Positions 55,628 to 64,000 of a stretch of DNA of 64,000 nt are shown in pieces; positions within the stretch are counted from its first letter, which is position 1, and every line of letters starts with the position of its first letter. This DNA comes from Adenophora triphylla var. japonica (lineage: Eukaryota; Streptophyta; Magnoliopsida; Asterales; Campanulaceae), in the NCBI GenBank assembly GCA_022495995.1, contig JAFEMH010000077.1, forward strand, positions 1,101,430 through 1,165,429, given 5' to 3'. The notes below the pieces were generated by a model. The model saw only the letters and a list, made by a program, of their open reading frames with translations, was not told the DNA's origin and made no database searches. Made by a program: the position numbers and the translations under genes.

Positions 55628-56326
55628 CTAGAGTCCAGTTAATGCCATGTCATCACTATGCTTGATTTCTAACACTGGAATGTCGTTGGTGCTGGTCCCC
55701 TCGGTGGTGACGCTGTTGCCGTAGACTGTGGTTAGCTCGTTGCCTTGCATGAACTTGAGGCACTGATGAAGGGTGGATGCCACGCCATTGATTTGATGCA
55801 GCCAGGGACGCCCCAGGATGGTTGTGAAAGTGATTGGAATGTCCAACACTTGGAATTCGGTGGGGATCATCCGCTTGCCAAACCAGATATTAAGAGTAGA
55901 AACCCCGAGAACTGTACGGGAAGTAGAGTCATAGGCCTTGATAGTATGGACTGAAGGCTTCAGATCTGTAGGCTTGATATCAAGCAGGTCCATCATCTTG
56001 GCGGGCAAGACATTCATTCCGGAACCTCCGTCTACCAACACGCGGGGAAGGCGACGCTCGTCCAGCTGGACTGTGATGTAGAGTGGCTCATTGTGATCAG
56101 CCCCAAATTTTGGAAGGTCCAAATCTGTGAAGGTGATAATTTTGCCGTAGTGGATGTTGCCGATCATCTGAATGACTTCGTCTGGGGTTGCGTCCACGGG
56201 GACCATGGTACGGGCCAGGCTTTCCTCTAGCTTGAGCTTGTGAGGATATGAAGAGGTGAGCAGGGACCAAAGGGAAATGTTCGCCTGGGTCTTCTTGAGC
56301 TGAGTGAGGATCGGGTCCTCTTTCAC
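55628..56326 (-). CDS. Element C aspartic protease domain
   Basis: A 232-codon frame. TMVPVDATPDEVIQMIG, ITFTDLDLPKFGADHNEPLY and LVDGGSGMNVLPAKMM match Ogre/Tat retropepsin-like domains, with catalytic Asp in VDGGSG (family usual VDNGSS). VLDIPITFTTILGRPWLH is the ILGRPW-type C-terminal motif. The frame stops just before the next ORF (TAG or TAA region 55605-55627), so polyprotein continuity is lost or needs recoding. Confidence 0.82.
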   Translation of the reverse strand: MKEDPILTQLKKTQANISLWSLLTSSYPHKLKLEESLARTMVPVDATPDEVIQMIGNIHYGKIITFTDLDLPKFGADHNEPLYITVQLDERRLPRVLVDGGSGMNVLPAKMMDLLDIKPTDLKPSVHTIKAYDSTSRTVLGVSTLNIWFGKRMIPTEFQVLDIPITFTTILGRPWLHQINGVASTLHQCLKFMQGNELTTVYGNSVTTEGTSTNDIPVLEIKHSDDMALTGL

Positions 56327-56639
56327 GGAACTTGTGTCTTCGGGCAGACTGGGTTGCGGTTCTGGCTCTGCAGGCTTTTTAGTGGCCTTAGGTGGTAATG
56401 CATGGATTTGACCCGATCAGGTTAGAACGCTGACATCAGGTTTGGTTCCTTCTGAACAGGCCGCTCTGAGTTGAGCCATAGTTAGAGGAGGATTCCTCGT
56501 AGGGCCATATGTCTTCCCTCAACTCATTGACTGTAGACGTATTCCCGGGAGCTTCGACAGCTTGACGGATTCTGTCCCAGGATACTAGCTTGGGTGCCTC
56601 CGCGGGGAGGTAGTTTACGGATTGCCGCAGCTGTTCGAA

Positions 56640-57184
56640 CGTCAGTGCGCAACAGTGGTTGCCTGAACCGGGAACCGTGCGTTGCGACCCTCCGTGGAGT
56701 TTGGAGAGTTCTGGCTCAAGCGAACAGTCTCCTTGATCTCTTCACGATATACCGCGCTCCTTTCCTTCTTCTTGAGCATGCTCGGGGCATTACGGAGTTG
56801 GGTGCAGCGATATTCATGGTTTGCTAATTTTCCTCCGCTCTTGGCCCAGATCAACTTTCTTGCAGCGGAGCCTGCGTCGAGAGTTAGTGCCTGCGTTTCT
56901 TCCCATGTGAGAATAGCCAGTGCTTCTTTGAACTGCGTGCGGAAGTCTAGGTAAACCTCCATCGGGGAGAGTTTTCCCTTCTATTTTATCTGAGTAGTGG
57001 GTATGTCGGAAGGTGAGTACACGGATTCCCGAACATCTGCCCATGTGACTGGTTGCTGTCCCAGTTGATCGTTTCTGTAAACCAATGCCGCAGTTTGTGG
57101 AATTTCTCTGAGTAGTTGCTCGAGACGAATTTCCATCTTCCTCTTGTTTTTAAATAGACCTTCCTCTCTCAGTTGGACTTTCAA
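56640..57184 (-). pseudogene. Element C gag-like frames
   Basis: 56981-57184 (KNKRKMEIRLEQLLREIPQT) and 56642-56962 (MEVYLDFRTQFKEALAIL ... KSGGKLANHEYRCTQLRNAP) are adjacent minus-strand frames between the upstream ORF and the protease. By position they should be gag, but no zinc knuckle is visible, so the call rests on order. Confidence 0.45.
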
Positions 57185-57211
57185 TTTGAGTGCGGAAATG
57201 ATCCGTTTCCA

Positions 57212-58460
57212 TCATCCCAGGACCCTTGGGAGTCCGGTTTTGTTGACCTCATGCCCAGCTTGGAAGAGAATGGTTTCATCGTCTTCGTCGTCGCTTTCGC
57301 AGAGAACTTGCTTTCCTCGGGGAGGTAAGCGCTGGTATTCATTCTGCCGCGTCGTTCCATCTCCTAGGTCATCGGGACCGTTGACCACCCTCGTTTGGCA
57401 GAGGGGGTTGGATGAGAACAGACGGTAGTCGAGGAAGTTGCCGTGAGCAAAACCCTTGAGGTCGAACTGGTCTAGAGTGGCCTCTAGCTTTCTGTCTGAA
57501 GCTGCTTGTGACACTTTAAGGGCTTGGTCCCTGTAGGTCTTCCGAGCTTGGTTTTCATCCCAAAGACGGTTTTCTTGAGCGGCTAGTTCCATGAGGGCCT
57601 TCCTTGCGAGAGCTAAACAGTCTCCGTAGGTGCGCGCCGTCTGACTAGTGTCCAGAACTGTGATCACATCCAAATCGCCGAATGGCGGAAACACTTGGAT
57701 TACGTTAACGAAGGAAGTCGGGCTGGGACATTCCATGCAGCCTTCCTTGATCTCGGTTACCAAGAAATTCGCCCATATTTGCTTGATTGAACACACGGGA
57801 GTGTTGAATTCTGCAATGTTGACAGTCTCGTGATCTCGCTCGATCGCCAAGTCTATTAGAGCTAGCAGTCTGCTGGCGGGATGTCTGAATCCGCGGCCGT
57901 GACGACTGGGAGCAGAATCGAACTGGAGCATGTTGATGCTGAGGTGGTCATTTCCTACGTCGGAAGCTGACTCTGTCTTGCGGGGAAGACCTTTACAGAT
58001 GTTTTCGAGGTGGCTGCCGGAAGCACTCCCGAGGTTGATCTGATTCGTGACAGGGTGGGGAGCTTGGTCTCCTTTCACGTTGCCCTTGGCCTCGCGACGC
58101 CAGGGTATAAGCTTGACCGATGGCACGGGCCGCTGCCACCGGGGCTGGTACTGGAAGCGATGATGAGCTTCGAGCTCGGTTAGCTGTGGCCTCGCTACTC
58201 AGCGAGCGATGCGGCAATGCCGAGGGTAACTTTGGCGTTGCAGAATCTGACGATAAGGACCGGATCCTTGGTATCATCGGGATATCTGGAATAGATGATG
58301 TTGACGAAGTCGTCGTCAGTCACTTGATCAGAAGGATTCTTTGTCGTGTCAACCAGTTGCTTTCAATTGTCGGATAGCTGCCTGTACTGGACGTTGAGCT
58401 TGACAATCTCCATGGTATTGGAGCCTTGGTCGTAGGTGACTTGATCGGAACGGGTGCCGT
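57212..58460 (-). CDS. Element C upstream ORF (unrecognised), truncated by element D
   Basis: A 304-codon frame (57212-58126) plus decayed frames to 58460 (VKLNVQYRQLSDN; NPSDQVTDDDFVNIIYSRYP). I do not recognise a domain. Visible traits: hydrophobic helices (ASRLLALIDLAIERD), a helical segment rich in Ala/Glu/Gln (ALMELAAQENRLWDENQ), and an acidic tail CESDDEDDETILF. Ogre elements carry an extra ORF upstream of gag, and position suggests this is its counterpart. Element D is inserted at 58461, cutting it. Confidence 0.45.
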
Positions 58461-60207
58461 TGTAAGTGCTCCAATTTGAGCTTGTTATAATTTTCGTTAG
58501 AAAATTAACGAAAGTTATAACATTTCTAACAATTCCTAACAATCCTAACTTTTCTAACAAAGTGAGGGTAAAATGGGCATTGTTATTTAAGGTTAAACCT
58601 TAAAAAGAATCTTAAAAAAGAAAAACAAAAGAATAAAACCACAAATAGAAATGCTGGAAACATAATCATTTGTCGGGTCAATTTGAATTTTGAAAAGAAA
58701 TATTCCCCTTGTCCAAAGCCGGAGCCGCATTTAATGAACAGAAGGCACGCCGCAGTGGTTTATCCGCGCGGACATCTTTTGCAATTTCCGAGGGCTATAA
58801 ATTGAGCCCTCCAAGCCACAAAAATAGGAGGAACAACTCATTTTGCACCGAACCTCTCGGCGAAATATAGAGAGAAAACAGAATTCACTTGAATTGTCAC
58901 CATTTTCTCTCCAATCTTTCCCAACTCATACTCATCCACTCACTCTCATATTAAAGCCCTAAACACTCATACACTCAAGCCAAACACTCAAGAACACAAG
59001 GAAGATTGGTAAACCCTCCTCTTCCTAACCCTAAATCTCATCCATGCATGCATCTTCAAACTACAAAATGTAGTTCTTTCATCTTCTTGTTCTAGATCTA
59101 AGAAGATCACCATGGAAGACCATCTCCATGGATGATCTTCTACAAAGATCAAAATTATTTTCAAGTTTTCTTACTTTCTTACAAAGAAAACTCATTTTTA
59201 AAACCCTAAAAACCATTTTCAAGCATAAAATCTCATTTTCAAAGGATAAAAATCCCCTTCCCAAGCAAATGAAATGCTTAGTCCTAATGTACCCCAAGGA
59301 TGGTTTGGTATAGTTGATTCACCACTAAAATGTCTAGTGATCACTAACCAAAACCTAGGGAAATGGGGACAAGCATGGATGCAAAACCCCCCTTAAAATC
59401 ATATTTTCTTTCTTGAGAAGTTGCTGTCCAGTAGCAATTTTCCCAGACCTCAGTCCATTGTCTTAATTCTTGGACACAGATGAACTTGGAATTTGGTGTT
59501 GACTACAAAACACTTTTTGTAGCCAACATCCAGATATTTCCAGAAATATTTTTAACTTATTTTTTGGGTGAGTAAAACTCCTCTTTTCAAATTTTCTTTC
59601 AGAGGCTAGTTCATCAGCTTCTGGGAATCCAGATCTCATATCTGAGGTTTCCAGAAGATTTTAACCCCTCAAATCTTCTCCAAAATGGAAAATTCCTTCG
59701 CACAAACCTTATTTAAGGTGTCTGGAACAACTTTCATTCTCTGAGTTTATCCAGATTATGAAGTTTTAAGACCCTCGAATACATTTCAAAATCAAAGGTC
59801 CACTGCCTTTTTCATTCTGGCAGAAATGGCTCTCAACTTCAAAAGGTCTTTTGAGTACCAAATCTCAATCCAAAAATCCCCCAAAAAATCATGGGATCAG
59901 TTTAAAGTCTTGAAAAGATATCCCTATTTTTACTTTTCTGAGTTTTAAAGTATTTTGGCCAAAACACACACACACACACACACACACAAAAATGATTTTC
60001 AGCTTGGAAGACTCGTTTTACGAGGCATTCCGGGTGCACACTAACGTCCTTCCCGGCGTGTAACATGACCTGAGAACCTAAAATCTCTGATCTCGGGCTT
60101 TTTTCAAAGTTTTGGCCCTCAAAATTAAAATGGCGTGGCGACTCCGTTTCGTTGATTTTTTCAAACAAAAATGGGAAAATTTTCGGACACAATCACACAT
60201 CATCACA
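58461..60207 (+). repeat. 5' LTR of element D
   Basis: 1747 bp, TGTAAGTGCTCC to CATCATCACA. A 38-nt hairpin lies at 58484-58521. TATAAAT is at 58796-58802. A (CA)n tract lies at 59964-59988. The final part (GCATTCCGGGTG ... AAAATGGCGTGGCGACTCCG) resembles the ends of LTR E and LTR C. Confidence 0.85.
58796..58802 (+). promoter_or_regulatory. TATA box of LTR D
   Basis: TATAAAT, in the loop of a perfect 7-bp stem GAGGGCT (58790-58796) / AGCCCTC (58805-58811). Transcripts would start around 58830. Confidence 0.6.
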
Positions 60208-60208
60208 G

Positions 60209-60226
60209 TGGCGACTCCGCTGGGGA
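60209..60226 (+). promoter_or_regulatory. Primer-binding site of element D (tRNA-Arg type)
   Basis: TGGCGACTCCGCTGGGGA, one base after the LTR. It matches, from memory, the tRNA-Arg primer reported for Ogre elements. Confidence 0.8.
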
Positions 60227-61670
60227 CTAAGCTTTTTTTTAAAAAAAAATGGTATTTGGTATATTGGTGGAAACCACTAAATTTCCCGTTATCGCCTCCT
60301 AACACGAGTCGGGGATAAATTGTGGTCTAACAATCCCACGAACCGGTATCACCGTTTTCAAAAAAAAAGCTTTTGAGGGTCAAGCTTCCGTCCCGGCTTT
60401 GAAAATCATTTTTTGTGTGTGTGTTGATTTTTGCACAGTTTTCATGTTGTTTTGGCCGCCTCGGAGAAAGTCAAATTTTTGACTGTCGGAATAATGTCCC
60501 TAACTGTCGGAATTTTCGTGCTTACGTGCTTATGTGCTCATAAAAAAAAATCAAAAAAAAAAGATTTTCAAAAAAAAAGAAGAAGAAAATTCTCAAAAAA
60601 AAAAATCATGCATCATATTTTTTAAGACTCATAAAAAATCTCTATTTTACTCAGAAAAAGAATATAGACTGCTTGCACACTACGCGCACGTGACCGTACA
60701 CTGCACACTACGTCCTTAACCCGGGGAAATCCTTGTCGCGGTCCGTTTGGTCTTATTACGCCTCTCGGATGAGCACAGGACTACCCAAACATCCCACGGA
60801 GCCTCGTGTCGACCATGCACTTGTCCGTGACACACTTTGTCCGAGACCCGGTTGGTTTTTAGTCCTGTCCGTGTCATGCCCCGTCCGTGTATAGACCTTT
60901 CCTTTCAAGCCTTTGTCGGCATACCGACTCAATATCTTTCTGGGACCCTAATCGCCGAAGTTCTCGCCGGTTTTCCGCCGCGTACTTTGACCAAGATATT
61001 GACCGGCGCCTTGACTTCGGCTCGACCGGCACAAATTATACACCGACTCCCAAAGATTGACACCGAGTCATCAAGGATTAATGAATATTCCATGCCTAAT
61101 TACGGCTTAACCGACGACAAGTCAAGATCAATTGTGGACGCTTATCAGGGCCCAAATCATGCCGACTTTTCGTCGAGCCCTCGGACATGATCTTGACTTT
61201 TGACGTCGCCTGTCTCGTAATTTACATCGAATGCTCGTTAAGACTCGATTACCCGCCGCACTTTTAGGATCGTTTTCTTTCGGTCGGTGGGACCCGCTTG
61301 CCCTATAGGACCCTCGCCCGGGCCGCCCACCCCGGGAGGTCGAAATACAGTGGAATACGAGGGCTTATGCACGTAGTGACGGCCCACCGATCCAGAATCG
61401 TAGTAGTTTGCGAAAAAGAAGAGCAATCTTTTCCAACCGATTAGGTTAATAAAACATGTTTTAAGTAAACGTGAACAAATAACCGCATGTTGCATGAGCC
61501 TAAAGCCCAAACACCTACCCTCCTTCCATTCCTGTACATCTCGAACCTTCATGTCCTTTCCCCGCAGCCTCCGCACAAAGCTTGGTTTCGCACCGGTCAC
61601 CGTTTGATCGCTGGGAAGAGTCAAGCTGCGTCATCGCCTTCGCGTTTGTTCCGACTCCGGGTCTCGGGAA
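60227..61670 (+). other. Leader of element D
   Basis: About 1.4 kb of untranslated leader. 60541-60610 is A-rich with runs of A9 or longer. 60700-61230 is rich in CGGCAT/CCGAC words and contains a 117-codon frame (60837-61190) with no recognised domain. No structured repeat is clear. Confidence 0.4.
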
Positions 61671-64000
61671 TGTCTGCATCGCCCGGTAATGATGGGGATA
61701 ACATCACTCCGCCTCCCGGACCCCTCGACGAGCAACGGTGGAATCCGCTAGCGTAACGTATGAGGTTACGACAGAAGCTACGCCTAAATAGCCTTACGGG
61801 AGGCTATTAAGAGTCACGGCTCTGGCCGCCGCCCTCAATCCCGATGGCACCTTCACCGTGGAAGAAGACGAGGATGCCAACTCCCACTCGGCCGCCCGAT
61901 TACACCAGGATGCCGCCACCCACCTCCTATGGTGCCACTACCGTAACCCATGCTCCTCGATTTTCGGACAAACAGCCTCCCCAACCACGTACCACACCGG
62001 ATCCATGTGTGCTCGACGGCACAAATCGTGGGGGCAAAATCGCACGGAATGTCTTCTCATGGTTGGGGCTATCTCGAATGCCACAGCCTAATCTGGGATC
62101 CCTCCTCGCCCGGGAACCGATCAATCCGGACCCTCACAAAGAATACCACAGCTGAATGCCGCCACAACTTGGTTCTGCCACGATCAGAGCCCTCCTCGTA
62201 ACAAGCATTAGTTCACCGCTCCTCACACAAATCCATTCCTCACTCGAGACTTCTATGGGTTACTGCTTCACGTCCATCCCTGTCATCCGAATTACGGGAC
62301 CGCAGCATTACCCCCAGGGTTACACACCTTCACCACAAGCAAACCATGCAATTCAACAATCAGGGGACAATGACGACTCGCACTCAAGCCTGCCTTACGG
62401 GCCCCACTCGAAATCCAAGTTATCCGGCTACATCGGGGCTGCCCCCACCTACTTTACCAGCTGAAAATCAACAAAGAAGCCGCAAGGTTCTACCCTTTTG
62501 CTCGTGCTCCTACTCATGCTCCCTGTGGTAACTCACCCCCAGACAAGTTTTCACCTACGTCCCCGGATCGGCCGTTCCCTCCACCGCCCGCCCGCTCCGG
62601 TAGCTCCTCTCTCTAGCTCGGCCCACTCAGCTTGAATGCCACGGTTCCGCCACAAGACCCTCATCCGGCTCCGGTTCATGGAACAACACAAGGAAATGAA
62701 AGCAAGTATCGCCGAACCGATCGCCAAGAAGTCCGCCTTCCGCCTACTGCACTGACTCCATTGTTCCTTCCGCCCCACAAATTCGTGATGCCTAATCTCG
62801 GATCTCTTTGATGGGACCGCATGTCCAAAAACCCATTTGGACACATATACCCCGGCAATGAAAGCCAAAGGATGTACCAATCGCCAGCTGGCCGACTATT
62901 TCGCCCATCCTTGAAGTCCATTGCCTTAAAGTGGTTCTTCCGTTTGAAACCCGAAGCCGTGGCTACATGGGACCGAGATTACCAATGCCTTCACAAAAAA
63001 TATAAGGCCAACTTGGAATGGGAAACAAATAGGTTGACCTACAAACAACAAGCAAAATGGCCCGACGAGAATGTTGGGGACTTCTACAAGCGGTGGAATC
63101 GAAACTCGGTGAAATGGCCATCCCTCCTTCCGAAGAGGAACAACTGACATCTTCCACCATGCTTGAAACCACATACGAGAGCCTCCCTCAGCCACTTCCC
63201 ATACTCGCACTTACGGGCCATGGTTAACTCTCGCAGCCTAAGTTTGAAAAGGCCTACAATCCGCAACCGGCCGCTGGCACTCGCCTACGTATATCGGGCT
63301 CCTCCCCGCAAACACCGCCCTGCTCTGCTAAAGGCAAAGAAATGATTAACTATGCGACAGAATGCAATAACACGACTCCTTTTGCTCCCGGCTGAAACCG
63401 GGTAAGCCCCCATCACCGCTGTTCATAAATCTCGAAAACTTTGGAATGCCCCCGAATGACATCTTTAGGGACTCGGTGAAAGAAGGCTTGCCGCGGCCTT
63501 TGGAGAATTTCCAACCCAGAATCCGAATGCTCCCGTGGATACTACAAAATATTGTGCTTTTCATCGAAGCTCACGGACATCCGATCGACAAATGCTTCAC
63601 TCACGAAAAAGGCCATTCAGGCTAATAGAGCAAGGAAAGTTGGAAGGCCCCGGCGGCCTAACACGCAAAAATCCTCTCGCCAAGGAACCATAATCGTGTG
63701 AATATGATTGAATGCGGAGAATCTTCGCATTGACCATGAAGATGCCGATGAAGGTCCCCAAATACCCGTGGCCAACCTCATCGAGGATCCCGAATTCGGA
63801 TTCCCCTCGGCCTTGAGGATATTGAACGAATCAACCCATCTTGGTCTCATGTCGTAGACTCCTTGCAAGAATACGAGGCCCGCTATTTCTCGGATGAAGG
63901 GAAGGCCGATACCGAAGAACCTGGGCCGTTCCGTTCAAAATATGAGAGGACCATTTACACAAGATGGTTAGAACAAATCGAGAAGAATCGAACAAGAAAG
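61671..64000 (+). pseudogene. Element D gag, decayed, incomplete at the window edge
   Basis: A possible start is MSASPGNDGDNITPPPGPLD at 61671, interrupted by stops. A Pro-rich N-terminus follows in shifting frames (61844-62155, 62156-62464). 62821-63147 is a clear capsid stretch: FGHIYPGNESQRMYQSPAGR, LKSIALKWFFRLKPEAVATW, YKANLEWETNRLTYKQQAKW, NVGDFYKRWN, typical of Tat/Ogre gag. Around 63575-63620 HPIDKCFTHEKGH resembles the zinc-binding tail. At least four frame changes are needed to join them. Confidence 0.75.

Larger units (their letters stand above)
42284..58460 (-). mobile_element. Ogre-like Ty3/gypsy element, minus orientation, 5' end outside (element C)
   Basis: The left boundary is the 3' LTR (42284-44370). 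Going right on the minus strand come integrase, RNase H, RT, a long PR-RT linker with a G-patch-like motif, protease, gag-like frames and an upstream ORF. Plus-strand ORFs lie between the LTR and pol. At 58461 it is cut by element D. The expected 5' LTR, primer site and TSD partner should lie right of the window. It sits in the LTR B leader: copy 1 shows the uninterrupted site GGTGCATGTTC, so the TSD should be about 'gtgca'. Pol is heavily frameshifted, so it is dead. Confidence 0.85.
58461..64000 (+). mobile_element. Ogre-like Ty3/gypsy element, plus orientation, right end outside (element D)
   Basis: The LTR (58461-60207) is followed by the primer site, a leader, and gag frames that run off the right edge. 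It is inserted in element C, with left target bases GCCGT (58456-58460); the matching copy should lie to the right of the window. LTR start TGTAAG- is shared with LTR C, so the families are related but clearly distinct. Confidence 0.85.

Noticed and set aside
60837..61190. 117-codon plus-strand frame in the element D leader
   Set aside because: No recognised motif; its position before gag and its composition suggest untranslated leader.

Overview
The window is nuclear DNA from a flowering plant, most likely a eudicot. The evidence is a CC-NB-ARC (NLR) resistance gene, a Qa-SNARE gene with plant-type GT-AG introns, a BAHD acyltransferase remnant, plant lineages of LTR retrotransposons (Tat/Ogre-type Ty3/gypsy and Ty1/copia), and Stowaway, hAT-like and Mutator-like MITEs. 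By eye, more than 80% of it is mobile-element DNA, much of it nested. No rRNA, tRNA or CRISPR array was seen.

Layout. 1-741: 5' end of an NLR gene on the minus strand, running off the window. 886-2623: non-autonomous hAT element with an 8-bp TSD. 2632-4155: degraded repeats. 4161-16371: complete minus-strand Ty3/gypsy element ('element A'), with near-identical 660-bp LTRs, a CCGAT TSD, gag and pol that are nearly full but damaged, and a spliced gene transcribed antisense between pol and the 3' LTR. 16377-17300: AT-rich spacer with a minisatellite framed by two related palindromes. 17304-17850: BAHD acyltransferase pseudogene. 18024-29457: a SYP81-type (syntaxin-18 family) Qa-SNARE gene on the minus strand. 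All seven coding exons can be traced and join into a 317-residue protein. Its last intron holds a MULE-like MITE, which holds a gag-only copia element, which holds a hAT-like MITE inside gag. Other introns hold further MITEs and a decayed LTR element.

31307-32582: two more MITE-class elements. 33780-44370: a pile-up of Ty3/gypsy LTRs. It contains an imperfect tandem duplication of about 3.66 kb (34999-42283) that carries two copies of an LTR with a tRNA-Asp primer site and two decayed copies of the element-A antisense gene. 42284-58460: a minus-strand Ogre-like element ('element C') with its 3' LTR at the left, plus-strand antisense ORFs, a frameshifted pol, protease, gag-like and upstream ORFs. 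It is interrupted at 58461 by a plus-strand Ogre-like element ('element D': LTR 58461-60207, tRNA-Arg primer site, degenerate gag), which runs off the right edge.

Most notable observations: (1) the copia LTRs in the SYP81 intron carry three blocks of alternating GAA/TTC modules, the architecture of heat-shock elements, as in heat-activated ONSEN-type copia elements; (2) the Tat/Ogre-type LTRs carry arrays of short hairpins whose stems change in a compensatory way while the loop stays constant (TCATT or GTTT); (3) two unrelated Ty3/gypsy elements each carry antisense host-like genes beside the 3' LTR; (4) the SNARE gene still reads as intact across a 4.3-kb nest of elements.
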